Part shown: in pieces, positions 16,571 to 25,008 of the stretch
Layout: every line of letters starts with the position of its first letter
Numbering within the stretch: position 1 is the first letter of the stretch
NCBI GenBank assembly: GCA_905181965.1
Contig: CAJIZY010000009.1
Coordinates: 310,001 to 374,000 of the forward strand
DNA length: 64,000 nucleotides
Direction of reading: 5' to 3'
Source of the DNA: Akkermansiaceae bacterium
GTDB taxonomy: Bacteria; Verrucomicrobiota; Verrucomicrobiia; Verrucomicrobiales; Akkermansiaceae
The notes under the pieces: model-generated
Databases searched by the model: none
The model's input: only the letters and a program-made list of their open reading frames with translations
What the model was told of the DNA's origin: nothing
Program-made: the position numbers and the translations under genes

Positions 16571-18565
16571 CTATTCATCTGACTCTTCCTCTTTCAAGGG
16601 AGGAGGCGGCGGTGGTGGTGACACCGTATCTTCTCCACTTGAAGTCGGAAAAACAGCGCCACGCCAAATTTGCTTACCAAGATTTTCTTCAACCTTATTT
16701 TCAATTTCACTCACGACTTCGACTCCCATTTCGAAGACAAGTCCAGCCTCTCCATTCTTGGTGATCTGATTCCCCTGAAGCGAAACTGCCTTACTCCCTT
16801 GATCGAAGAGGATTCCTCCAAGAAAATTCTCATGAGCATGGCAGTTCACGATATTGACTCCATTGGCCCCCGAAAAATAGAACCCCACTTCTCGATTCTT
16901 TTCGCTTCGAGTAGTTTGCACGCTTATAGCCGCTAAAGGCTCAATCGCAAACATCCCGTTTCGTCCGTTAGCGATTAAAAATGAGCTTTTTATCGAGCCA
17001 CTTGCTCCGTCCCAAAAATCGACTCCATGGTGCAGGTTTTTTTCGCAGGTAACTCTGGACAGATCGGCACTGGACCCCTCACCTGTCACTGAAATTCCGT
17101 CCCAACCAGAATCAGAAACCTTACATAACGACAAAGAGGCTTTACCACCATTCAAAACGGCAATGCCATGCCCACTGGCACGAATGACCAAGAGATCCTC
17201 GCCTTCGATAGATCCACCATCAACAGCCACGACTGGCGACCGCTCGTCGTCATTCACTAAGCCCGAGTGACGCAAGGTCAAAGATACCACGCGAACTTCA
17301 CTTACGTCTGCGGGAACAGTAATAACCGCACCAATATCAGCAGGGCATTCGATGATGGTATCAACCCGACTTTCCCCGATGATTTGCACTCCATGAGGCA
17401 TTATCAGCGACTCGTGATAGATCCCCTTTGAAACAAAAACACGATCGTTTTTCTTGGAAACCTTCAGAGCTGCTGAAATCGTTTTATGATCCTCAGGGAC
17501 TTTGACCATTTTCCCGTAGGACGCCATTTGCTTGTAAAGCACGCGATTTTCTTCGGAAGGATCGAGTCGCACAGCTTCCTCGAGAAGGGCAATAACCTCT
17601 GGAGAGTAAGTCCCCTTATCCAAGGATCTCACTTTCTCCACCAAAACCGCCGCCGCCTTCTTTCGCTCGATTGCCTCTTCCTGAGCAGTCTTCAAAGTCA
17701 ACTCAAGCGAAGAAATTCGATCAAATGTAGGATCCGCTTTTCTAAGCGTCGCCAATTTGCTTTTTGCAATCCCCCAATCTTCCGACTCTACCGCCTTTTC
17801 AATCTCGCCAACCATTAACTTTCTGCGAACTTCGAGACTACTCTTACGAATCGATTCCCGAATTGAAGACACGATGGGGTGCCCGGGCTGCAAATTTTCC
17901 ACTTCCTGACAAAAAATTTCAGCTTCCGGGAGCTGACCCGCTTCCTGAGCTGACTGTGCATTCGAGATTAAGAAGGCAATTTGCTGGCCCTTTTCCTCGT
18001 TACGACCTTTTTCAATTTCTGCAAGAGACTCTCGGATCACGACCTCAGTCGCGCCAGCGTCCTTGAGAAGTTTGATGGAATTCTGGGCTTCATTCCACCG
18101 ACGCTTCTCAATCGAGACCACAAAATCCTCCTGGAGACTTTCAAGATCCACCTCGTCTTTTGGTCGATTTCTTAATTCAGAAAATCCGCCTCGATAAATG
18201 TAATACGCACCTCCACTTAGTAGCCCAAACATGAGAGCAAATATTACAAATCTCCCTTTCCATTTTTTAGACACCTTTGCGGGAGACGAAACCTCTCGCT
18301 GAACGGGAAAATTTTGCGCAATCTCCTTCTTGGATAGCTCTATTTCTACCGCATTAATTAAAACCCGCAACTCGGCAAGATCGCGTTCGAAGCTAGCCTT
18401 CGCCGCTGAACTTGTCGCACTTTTCGCCATCCAATACAGACGAATCTCCACTTTGCGCCACTTGGAAAGACCATCCTCAAGACACTCGTCCTTTTGGAAA
18501 CCAAGCTTCTGGCGTGCGGCTTCGATAGAGAATTCGCGAGAGGAGGTGTCAGGCACAGTGAGCAA
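16571..18565 (-). CDS. Membrane-anchored right-handed beta-helix protein
   Basis: 664 residues. Residues 1-~105 are polar and probably cytosolic; one transmembrane helix follows (F-V-I-F-A-L-M-F-G-L-L-S-G-G-A-Y-Y at about 107-123). Next comes a ~220-residue helical, TPR-like or coiled region, then a beta-helix of the NosD/pectate-lyase type with rungs such as G-H-G-I-A-V-L-N-G-G, W-D-G-I-S-V-T-G-E-G and H-H-G-V-D-F-W-D-G. It ends in a run of eight prolines and an acidic tail. Beta-helices of this kind usually bind or cleave polysaccharide; no catalytic residues can be named here. The start is probably the TTG at 18565 or GTG at 18556. Last gene of a minus-strand run. Confidence 0.75.
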   Translation of the reverse strand: MLTVPDTSSREFSIEAARQKLGFQKDECLEDGLSKWRKVEIRLYWMAKSATSSAAKASFERDLAELRVLINAVEIELSKKEIAQNFPVQREVSSPAKVSKKWKGRFVIFALMFGLLSGGAYYIYRGGFSELRNRPKDEVDLESLQEDFVVSIEKRRWNEAQNSIKLLKDAGATEVVIRESLAEIEKGRNEEKGQQIAFLISNAQSAQEAGQLPEAEIFCQEVENLQPGHPIVSSIRESIRKSSLEVRRKLMVGEIEKAVESEDWGIAKSKLATLRKADPTFDRISSLELTLKTAQEEAIERKKAAAVLVEKVRSLDKGTYSPEVIALLEEAVRLDPSEENRVLYKQMASYGKMVKVPEDHKTISAALKVSKKNDRVFVSKGIYHESLIMPHGVQIIGESRVDTIIECPADIGAVITVPADVSEVRVVSLTLRHSGLVNDDERSPVVAVDGGSIEGEDLLVIRASGHGIAVLNGGKASLSLCKVSDSGWDGISVTGEGSSADLSRVTCEKNLHHGVDFWDGASGSIKSSFLIANGRNGMFAIEPLAAISVQTTRSEKNREVGFYFSGANGVNIVNCHAHENFLGGILFDQGSKAVSLQGNQITKNGEAGLVFEMGVEVVSEIENKVEENLGKQIWRGAVFPTSSGEDTVSPPPPPPPLKEEESDE

Positions 18566-18607
18566 GTTGCCTCATTTAAACAAGTTGGCCAATCTTAAAC
18601 CTACAGT

Positions 18608-19370
18608 CTACCAAAGCCCTAGCTTGCCATAATAAAGGGCATAAACTCCCATGGTGGCATTCGCCACTCCATGCATCACAACACATGCAAGAAGACTCTT
18701 GGTGTAGACTGCAACGGCGTAAGTCAACGATCCATAAACGATTGCGCCAGCATAATCTATGGGAGCATGTGCCAATACAAATACCAAGGTTACCACCACG
18801 AAGGAGATCTTGGCCGGCTTCCCAAAAGGCACTTTCCAGTAGTCGCCGTCCATATCCAAAAGAAAACGCATCAAGAATCCTCGCCAAAAGATCTCTTCCA
18901 CCAAAGCTACCACAACTACAGCCCGAACCATCCGGAGAATCAGAGAGGCCCAATAGGCTACTGGGTTTTCAAAGACTCCAGGATCAAACCCCTCTCTTCG
19001 TGGGGCAAGACCAGTCAGTTTCTCAAAAAAAATCAGGTTTTCCTGTCATTCCTAACCAATCATAAAGAGCCGTGGGGAGGAGCCAGAACCCGATTCCAAT
19101 CACACCCCCCAAGACTCCAACCCAAACATTTCTACTCCATTGAAACTCGTAGTGTTTCCAGAAAAACGCCAAAACCCCTAAACAGGCAACGGTCTGGATG
19201 GGATAAAAAAGTTGATCCGGCCAGTGGCGATACCAAGGTGCACGGTCATGCTCCCAAAGCATTGCATCCCCCACAAATTGATAAATCAGATTAAAAATCA
19301 TAAAGGCCGCAAACGGCACGACATACGCCAAAGTCCGGTCTTCTCGCCAAATCTTTAATTGATCTTTCAT
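18608..19370 (-). CDS. CPBP/CAAX-protease-related membrane protein, PEP-CTERM-associated type (one frame break)
   Basis: Two frames join into a ~250-residue polytopic membrane protein. The glutamic intramembrane protease motif E-E-I-F-W-R-G-F-L and the downstream H-A-P (third metal-site-like motif) and V-V-M-H-G-V-A-N are as in CPBP proteins. The V-P-F-G-K and terminal G-L-W match the 'CAAX prenyl protease-related' subgroup found with exosortase/PEP-CTERM systems. The break is in the A-run at 19025-19032 (eight A on the plus strand, one too many); removing one joins D-F-F-E-K-L-T-G to the rest. No exosortase gene is in the window. It starts three bases after the aminotransferase stop. Confidence 0.8.
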
Positions 19371-19373
19371 GCC

Positions 19374-20543
19374 TCAGGACAGCGTTCCAATGTATCGCTC
19401 CATCGCATCCATCGCAGCTTTCAAATCGTCCATGCCAGTTGCGTAGCAACAACGCAGGAACCCTTCCCCCGATTCCCCAAATGCGTCACCCGGCACAGCC
19501 GCAACCTGCTCCGCCTCGAGGAGTCCCAGAGCGAAATCCTTACTCGATAATCCAAACTTCCGGATATCAGGAAATACGTAAAAGGCTCCGCCTGGGCAGT
19601 GGCAATCGATTCCCATTCCGTTAAGTCTACCCACCAAAAAGTCACGCCTTTGGTGATATTCATTTTTCATTGGGGCGTATAAATCGTGACCACCGCTTAA
19701 AGCTTCAAGTGCAGCTGCTTGGCTCGTAATGGGCGCACATAGAATTCCATATTGATGAATTTTCATCATCGCCTCGATCAAAGCCTCAGGAGCACAGGCG
19801 TAACCGAGCCGGAATCCCGTCATCGCAAAAGCTTTAGAAAAGCCATGAAGGAGAATCGTCCGGTCGCGCATGCCAGGTAAGGTGGCAATGCTCACATGCT
19901 CTTCTTCATCGTAGCGAAGTTCGCTGTAAATCTCATCACTCAAGACGATAAGGTCGTGCTTCACACAAAGTTTGGCGATCCCTTCAAGATCTTCCTTGGA
20001 AGCAACCGCGCCCGTCGGATTCGTCGGGAAATTCAGCATCACAATCTTCGTTTTTGAAGTGATTGCAGCAGCTAGAGCCTTCGGCTTCAGAGAAAAACCA
20101 TCTTCCTTCGTCGTCGCAACTGGCACTGCAACACCATGTGCCATGACAATACTCGGAGAGTAAGATACGTAGCACGGTTCGTGATAAATCACTTCGTCAC
20201 CAGGATTTAAAAGGGCTCGCAGTGCAAGATCCAGTGCCTCGGAAACACCTACCGTAATGAGAACCTCAGATTGAGCATCGTAAGACACATGAAAAAAATC
20301 ATCCACGTATTCCGAGATCTTTTCCCGTAAGCTGAGAAGGCCCAAATTAGAGGTATAACTCGTCTCCCCTCTTTCCAGAGAGTAAATAGCCGCCTCCCGA
20401 ATCGACCAAGGTGTCGCAAAGTCAGGCTCTCCAACCCCCAGAGAAATGACATCATCTCGCCCGATCACGAGCTCAAAAAAGTCCCGGATCCCCGAGCGTG
20501 GAATGGTTTGCAAGTGAGTTGCCAATTTCGAGTCAATATCCAT
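19374..20543 (-). CDS. Class I/II pyridoxal-phosphate aminotransferase
   Basis: 389-residue fold-type I aminotransferase, cytosolic. The PLP lysine lies in G-F-S-K-A-F-A-M-T-G-F-R-L-G-Y at about residue 233; other anchors are N-F-P-T-N-P-T-G, L-S-D-E-I-Y-S-E-L and the final L-R-C-C-Y-A-T arginine that binds the substrate carboxylate. Closest general types are AlaA/PatA/AspC-like enzymes; the amino acid specificity cannot be told from sequence alone. The upstream Lrp/AsnC gene ends 11 bases before its start, so the regulator may control this enzyme. Frame intact. Confidence 0.9.
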   Translation of the reverse strand: MDIDSKLATHLQTIPRSGIRDFFELVIGRDDVISLGVGEPDFATPWSIREAAIYSLERGETSYTSNLGLLSLREKISEYVDDFFHVSYDAQSEVLITVGVSEALDLALRALLNPGDEVIYHEPCYVSYSPSIVMAHGVAVPVATTKEDGFSLKPKALAAAITSKTKIVMLNFPTNPTGAVASKEDLEGIAKLCVKHDLIVLSDEIYSELRYDEEEHVSIATLPGMRDRTILLHGFSKAFAMTGFRLGYACAPEALIEAMMKIHQYGILCAPITSQAAALEALSGGHDLYAPMKNEYHQRRDFLVGRLNGMGIDCHCPGGAFYVFPDIRKFGLSSKDFALGLLEAEQVAAVPGDAFGESGEGFLRCCYATGMDDLKAAMDAMERYIGTLS

Positions 20544-20554
20544 CGCAATGTTTG

Positions 20555-21034
20555 CTAGGGAGTAACCGGAAGACGAGATGCTCCTGAGTTTTCACCGAAA
20601 ATGAATCCCTTCTCTTTGTATGACTTCAACCTGAAGTGAGTTGCAGTAGAAATGACGCCCTCAATCGTACTAAGTTTCTCGGAGACAAAGGCTGCCACCG
20701 ATAAAAGATCTTTTCCTTCGACCATTACGAGTAAATCGTATCCACCGCTAATCAGATAACAGCTAGTTATCTGTTCAAAGCGGGAAATCCGGCGAGCGAG
20801 ACGATCAAATCCTCCTCCACGTTCTGGAGTGAGCCTAACTTCGATAAAAGCGGTCACGTCATCATCACCATCGAGAGCCGGGTCAATCATGGCACGATAA
20901 CCGCGAATTGTCCCATCCTCCTCCCATGCCGCAATTTGAGACGCTACCGCTTCTTCCGAGGAGGATATCTGGGCTGCCAAATCAGCATCGGATTGGCGCG
21001 CGTTGCGCCTGAGAAGGTCAAGGAGTTGGTTCAT
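20555..21034 (-). CDS. Lrp/AsnC family transcriptional regulator
   Basis: 159 residues. N-terminal winged helix-turn-helix (about 1-55, L-D-L-L-R-R-N-A-R through V-A-S-Q-I-A-A-W-E-E-D-G-T-I-R-G-Y) followed by a RAM ligand-binding domain (V-T-A-F-I-E-V-R-L-T, S-C-Y-L-I-S-G-G-Y-D-L-L-V-M-V). Such proteins sense amino acids and regulate amino-acid metabolism genes; adjacency to the aminotransferase suggests a local target. The C-terminal ~15 residues are variable. Second gene after phosphofructokinase in the same-strand run. Confidence 0.9.
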   Translation of the reverse strand: MNQLLDLLRRNARQSDADLAAQISSSEEAVASQIAAWEEDGTIRGYRAMIDPALDGDDDVTAFIEVRLTPERGGGFDRLARRISRFEQITSCYLISGGYDLLVMVEGKDLLSVAAFVSEKLSTIEGVISTATHFRLKSYKEKGFIFGENSGASRLPVTP

Positions 21035-21050
21035 ATCAGTATTTCAAAAA

Positions 21051-22124
21051 TTAGTCGCCAAAACACACACCAACTGCCCGGGCAGCTTTTACAACTTCAG
21101 TGTCGGATTCGACGAGTCGGAGCTCTGCCACAGCCTCTTTAATAGGAACCGAACCAACGTGATAGCTGTGGTAACTCACCATTTGACCGAACTTGCCTTC
21201 TCCGGCAAGATGTGCAGCCATTACGCCAAAACGAATTCCCAAAATTCGGTCAAGCGGCGTCGGCGTTCCACCCCGTTGAATGTGTCCCAAAGTCGTGCAC
21301 CGAGTCTCTTTGCCAGTCAGCTCGCCAATCTTTTTGGCCACCTGCTCACCGATACCTCCAAGACGAACTTGACCACCACGATTGTCGTCTACAGTTGTCA
21401 GATGTCCGTCGGGATTTTTGGCGCCCTCGGCCACGACTACCAGCGAGCTTGTGTAACCCATTGCTTCGCGCCTCTTGAGGTGCTCGGCCACTTTTTCGTA
21501 AGTAAAAGCAATCTCAGGGAGCAGAATGACATTGGCAGCTCCAGCCATACCGCCCCACAAAGCGATCCAACCAGCGTGACGACCCATGACCTCCAAAACC
21601 ATCACACGTTTGTGGCTTTGAGCCGTGGTGTGAAGTCGATCAAGGCCATCTACCACTGTGCTTACCGCACTATCAAAACCAAAGGTCATTGAAGTAGCCT
21701 TAAGATCGTTATCAATCGTTTTGGGCACTCCGATGATAGGCCAGCCCTGCTCGTAAAGTTGATTTGCGGTCGTCAGTGATCCATCACCGCCGACTACCAC
21801 GAGTGCCCCAATTTCGAGCTGATCTAGGGTTTTCTTAGCTCGATCAACAATTTCTTGAGGGACCCGGGCAATATCACCCTCACCAACCTTTGCCGCAAAG
21901 TTCCCCTTATTAGTTGTCCCAAGGATTGTGCCCCCCTGCTTGAGGATCCCCTCAGTATCCTTAGGATTAAGGAAGGTGAAATCCCCCGGAGGAAGAAGTC
22001 CTTCAAAGCCATCTCTAAAACCAATGGTTTCCCAGCCTTTAGAAGCCGCAGCACCAACAACTCCGTGAATGACTGCATTCAGCCCTGGGCAGTCGCCCCC
22101 GCAATTAAGAATTCCAATTCTCAT
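21051..22124 (-). CDS. pfkA: 6-phosphofructokinase
   Basis: 357-residue glycolytic enzyme phosphorylating fructose 6-phosphate. Conserved segments: L-N-C-G-G-D-C-P-G-L-N at the N-terminus, G-G-D-G-S in the phosphoryl-donor site, P-K-T-I-D-N-D-L, and M-G-R-H-A-G-W-I. The residue after the Asp in G-G-D-G-S is Gly (equivalent to E. coli Gly104, typical of ATP users) whereas P-K-T-I-D has Lys at the position equivalent to 124 (typical of PPi-type and group III enzymes). I infer an ATP-dependent group III enzyme, but donor specificity needs assay. Spacing of 16 bases to the Lrp gene and 28 to the S11 peptidase suggests one unit. Confidence 0.93.
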   Translation of the reverse strand: MRIGILNCGGDCPGLNAVIHGVVGAAASKGWETIGFRDGFEGLLPPGDFTFLNPKDTEGILKQGGTILGTTNKGNFAAKVGEGDIARVPQEIVDRAKKTLDQLEIGALVVVGGDGSLTTANQLYEQGWPIIGVPKTIDNDLKATSMTFGFDSAVSTVVDGLDRLHTTAQSHKRVMVLEVMGRHAGWIALWGGMAGAANVILLPEIAFTYEKVAEHLKRREAMGYTSSLVVVAEGAKNPDGHLTTVDDNRGGQVRLGGIGEQVAKKIGELTGKETRCTTLGHIQRGGTPTPLDRILGIRFGVMAAHLAGEGKFGQMVSYHSYHVGSVPIKEAVAELRLVESDTEVVKAARAVGVCFGD

Positions 22125-22152
22125 GATTTAATGTGTGTGTGAATTTTTTGGG

Positions 22153-23115
22153 TTATTGGGGTTTAGAAACAATGAGCAGCTCGCGTGCCTCCTGAACAGG
22201 TCGCCCTTGCAGCTGCCAGTTGTCATAGGCAGCCCACCCCTGATTGATCAAGGTTTGCGTGATCCCCCATCGATCCGGACTCCCGAGCGCAATGGTAATC
22301 AGACGACGTCCCGTCAGTTGAGTCCCTCCGGTCGGAAGTTTGCGCACGATGGGTTTTTTTTCCGAACTTGTTGCTGCACATGGCCCCGCTTGTGTCGTGC
22401 TTCCACTCTTAATCCCGTTTACATTCCCCCGACCGATCATCGCGTGAGTGTTGCGAACTTTAAAAGACCGCTTTTGATTGAATCGAAAAGATGAAATGGT
22501 CCTTACAGTTTGCTTTACATAGAACTGGAACCCTGGATTGCGCATCGCGTAAATAGCTAAGCGTGCCATATCGCGGGCAGTTGAAATGCCCTGTGATCGA
22601 CTTCCATCCATCCCATGTGAATTAACAAAGCGAGTCTGCTGCATCCCAAGCCCACGAGCGAGGTTGTTCATCTCGGTCACAAAAGCCGCCTCGGGTGACA
22701 ATCCCCCGGAACGGCTCTGAATCGAACGTCCCGCATGGTCTGCCAAGGTGGCTGCGGCCACATTGTCGGAACCCAAAAGCATGGAATACATCGCCTCTCT
22801 CAACGAAATCCGATCCCCCGGAATAAGCCCCATTGGATTGAACCCACCGATTAACGAGGTCCCTTGAGGCACAATCGCAATCTCTGCCATACTTGTTCCA
22901 CTCAATTTGGCCCAATCCAAAACCACCATCGCGGTGGCCATCTTGGTCAAGCTAGCTACCGGCCTTCTTTTGTCAGCATTTAGCTCCAGCACAATCTTCC
23001 CACTGTAAGATTCCACTGCAATGTAGCTTTCCCGACCCTGTGTTATTCCAGTTAAGAAACATAGAACAGCGAGCAAACACTTCGAAAAGCTGGATATCTT
23101 GACGCGAACTTCCAT
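22153..23115 (-). CDS. D-alanyl-D-alanine carboxypeptidase-like protein (peptidase S11)
   Basis: A ~320-residue exported penicillin-binding-type serine peptidase. From the ATG at 23115 there is a signal peptide, then the three active-site motifs: S-L-T-K (nucleophile at about residue 55), S-D-N in the Y-S-M-L-L-G-S-D-N-V-A-A-A helix, and K-S-G-S-T as the K-T/S-G motif. Acts in the periplasm, trimming the terminal D-Ala of peptidoglycan stem peptides or as an endopeptidase. The usual C-terminal membrane-anchor helix of PBP5 is not apparent; the end is a short domain with W-G-I-T-Q-T-L-I-N-Q-G-W resembling a SPOR-like tail. First gene of the minus-strand run to 16571. Confidence 0.9.
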   Translation of the reverse strand: MEVRVKISSFSKCLLAVLCFLTGITQGRESYIAVESYSGKIVLELNADKRRPVASLTKMATAMVVLDWAKLSGTSMAEIAIVPQGTSLIGGFNPMGLIPGDRISLREAMYSMLLGSDNVAAATLADHAGRSIQSRSGGLSPEAAFVTEMNNLARGLGMQQTRFVNSHGMDGSRSQGISTARDMARLAIYAMRNPGFQFYVKQTVRTISSFRFNQKRSFKVRNTHAMIGRGNVNGIKSGSTTQAGPCAATSSEKKPIVRKLPTGGTQLTGRRLITIALGSPDRWGITQTLINQGWAAYDNWQLQGRPVQEARELLIVSKPQ

Positions 23116-23449
23116 AACTACGGGCAGGACCCTAGTGAAGTGCTGGATTAAGTCGAGATTTGGCAAAGGAATTTTTTCAAGGCTTCCGCTCTTTCACCGA
23201 CGATAAGCCGCGGGCAGGGAGCGACATTCCATGTTCAGGTTGTTTTCACCTTTGGAGTTTTCACCTAAGACGTAAAAGTTCTCCTCGATTCTCTGTGATA
23301 CTGGCAACACAATTCCCCTCAGCTTCCCTCTTCCAAGCGAACTCCGAATCCCTCAATTGCCCTCCCACATTGAGATTAAAAGATTTTTCGCTCCAACCGC
23401 CAATTTTCCATTGCAAAGCTTCAAGTTCTTCGGTGGAATAGCAATCGTA
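23116..23449. other. Divergent intergenic region with a short direct repeat
   Basis: This 334-base stretch separates the divergent S11 peptidase and TIGR04073 genes and must hold both promoters. The only structure I see is an exact 10-base direct repeat, GTTTTCACCT at 23242-23251 and 23257-23266 (period 15), which could be an operator pair. No open frame here reads like protein. Confidence 0.45.
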
Positions 23450-23878
23450 ATGAGAAAGCTCCTACTGATCACACTCACCATTGGCTTTGCCATTCCCGCA
23501 CAGGCTGACATCCAGGCCCCTCCGGGAACCAAATACAGTTCTTCGCGTAAGCTCGGCCGGGCTGTCGCAAACATCCTCTACGGAGTCACCGAGATTCCCG
23601 AACAAATGGTGCGGAAATCTGAAACAGAAGGCCGCAGGTCAGGATGGGCTCATGGAATCGTCGATGGCTCACGACGAGCTCTCAATCGTATCGGATATGG
23701 TGTATATGAGCTTGTGACCTTCCACAGCCCAACTCACCGCGGCACCTTCAAGCCACCCTACACTCGTTGTGGTAATGACGCCCGGATTGAAATGAATCCT
23801 CGTGACGGACTTTCTGAATTCCCACCCGAGCTTGGTTTCGAAACCTACTTTAGCCACTCACGCTCCCAGAAGTGGTAG
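23450..23878 (+). CDS. Exosortase system-associated protein, TIGR04073-like
   Basis: A 142-residue exported protein. The ATG at 23450 gives a clean signal peptide (M-R-K-L-L-L-I-T-L-T ... A-Q-A). The mature part carries the family pattern R-K-L-G-R-A-V-A-N-I-L-Y-G-V-T-E-I-P-E-Q, then G-I-V-D-G-S-R-R-A-L-N-R-I-G-Y-G-V-Y-E-L-V-T-F and a C-terminal region rich in P and Y. Proteins of this family co-occur with exosortase/PEP-CTERM systems in several phyla; the role is unknown. A stand-alone gene, followed by a strong terminator. The CAAX-protease-related gene ~4 kb away is a second exosortase-linked gene in this window. Confidence 0.75.
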   Translation: MRKLLLITLTIGFAIPAQADIQAPPGTKYSSSRKLGRAVANILYGVTEIPEQMVRKSETEGRRSGWAHGIVDGSRRALNRIGYGVYELVTFHSPTHRGTFKPPYTRCGNDARIEMNPRDGLSEFPPELGFETYFSHSRSQKW

Positions 23879-23900
23879 AAACCACTTCTCGCTAGTTTTC

Positions 23901-23933
23901 AAAAAGCCGCCTTCTTCGGAATGCGGCTTTTTT
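23901..23933 (+). terminator. Rho-independent terminator after the TIGR04073 gene
   Basis: AAAAAGCCGC and GCGGCTTTTTT form a 10-bp stem around a ~12-base loop containing CTTCGG, ending in six T. It lies 22 bases after the stop codon; because the arms are A- and T-rich it could also act on the other strand. Confidence 0.88.
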
Positions 23934-24249
23934 CATCGCCACCTTATGCTGCTCTATTACCTAACGACCGAAGATCAAGTCATTCAATCATTAGAATAGC
24001 CCTGCGGAGCGTTAACAATTTCCGATTCGCCAGCCATGCAGTCAAAGACGAACATTTAGATCTCCAGATTGACAAAATATTTCCCCGTTGCAGCTTCACT
24101 CCACCCTTTAAAACCTTCATCTCTCATTAAATAGGGAATTGCTATGGCTCGATTCATCAGCAATACCAAAGGATCCTTTTTTAAAAAAAAATCTAGTCTC
24201 AGAGCATTTCCTCTGGGAATTTTCCAAACCATTTCCTTGATTAAAGATC
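23934..24249. other. Intergenic region, nothing recognised
   Basis: About 316 bases between the terminator and the SHD1 gene. It contains an A-run at 24183-24190 and short open frames without protein-like character. No tRNA, hairpin or convincing promoter was seen. Confidence 0.4.
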
Positions 24250-25008
24250 ATGCGTGTTTTCATTCTTTTTGCCACCCTCCTTCTTTCGACTTTCTCGCTT
24301 ACCGCCCGAACATGGAAAAGTGCCTCTAGTGATAAATCCTTCGACGCCTCCTATGTTTCCAATGATGGCAAGCTAGTCACACTCAGAAAAGGCGGACGAA
24401 TTCTGACCTTCTCAATTGCCAAACTTCATGCCGATGACCAAGCATGGCTAAGGGCCAACCATCCACCAAAAGAAAAGGGGAAAGGCGTCGATAAAACTAC
24501 TACAGCAGCACCCAGAGGGGCCGCTTTCGACACCCTCGAATTTGGTGACAGCCGCAAAGAGGTTGTCGAAAAACTGAGCACCAGCCCTAATGTTGTTTCA
24601 TCCGTTCCGGCAGCCATGATTGCCCGCGTCGGACTCAATGGGACCTTCAAGACAAAGCAAACAATCGGCGGCCTCCATTGTTACCTCTACTTTGACTGGG
24701 ATGGTAACGCCAAGCTCAAAGAAGTCACCCTTCGGACAAAAGGAAAATCACTCGACGCATATAGTGGAACACTCCGCAACAACTGGACCGAGCTGATCAA
24801 ACTTCTCACAATTCTCCATGGCGATGCTGTGCAAGGTGCTCCCTACCCCAATTCAGCTGATCTCCAAGACGGACTCATTTTAGGATCCCACCTCTGGCGA
24901 ACCGAGGACGAACATTCTGTCCTCCTCGGCACGGGACAAGATGGCAACCTATATTCTGTTGTTGTTCGTATTACCAACGAGCGCATCAAGGCTAATCCCA
25001 CCGGTTGA
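24250..25008 (+). CDS. Secreted SHD1-domain-like protein
   Basis: 252 residues with a signal peptide (M-R-V-F-I-L-F-A-T-L-L-L-S). Residues ~19-75 match the SLA1 homology domain 1-like module common in Verrucomicrobia and Planctomycetes: R-T-W-K-S-A, F-D-A-S-Y-V-S-N-D-G-K-L-V-T-L-R-K-G-G-R and I-A-K-L-H-A-D-D-Q-A-W-L. The remaining ~160 residues form a second domain with G-L-H-C-Y-L-Y-F-D-W-D-G-N and T-L-R-T-K-G that I cannot name. SHD1 is a small beta-barrel peptide-binding fold; the function in bacteria is unknown. The 3' end overlaps the convergent miaA gene by 17 bases. Confidence 0.7.
   Translation: MRVFILFATLLLSTFSLTARTWKSASSDKSFDASYVSNDGKLVTLRKGGRILTFSIAKLHADDQAWLRANHPPKEKGKGVDKTTTAAPRGAAFDTLEFGDSRKEVVEKLSTSPNVVSSVPAAMIARVGLNGTFKTKQTIGGLHCYLYFDWDGNAKLKEVTLRTKGKSLDAYSGTLRNNWTELIKLLTILHGDAVQGAPYPNSADLQDGLILGSHLWRTEDEHSVLLGTGQDGNLYSVVVRITNERIKANPTG

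Noticed and set aside
21003..21692. 229-codon plus-strand frame antisense to pfkA
   Set aside because: Mirror of the phosphofructokinase gene; His/Ser/Thr-rich sequence without domain features.
24144..24329. 61-codon frame before the SHD1 gene
   Set aside because: Lys/Phe/Ser-rich from A/T-rich DNA, overlaps the SHD1 start, no features.
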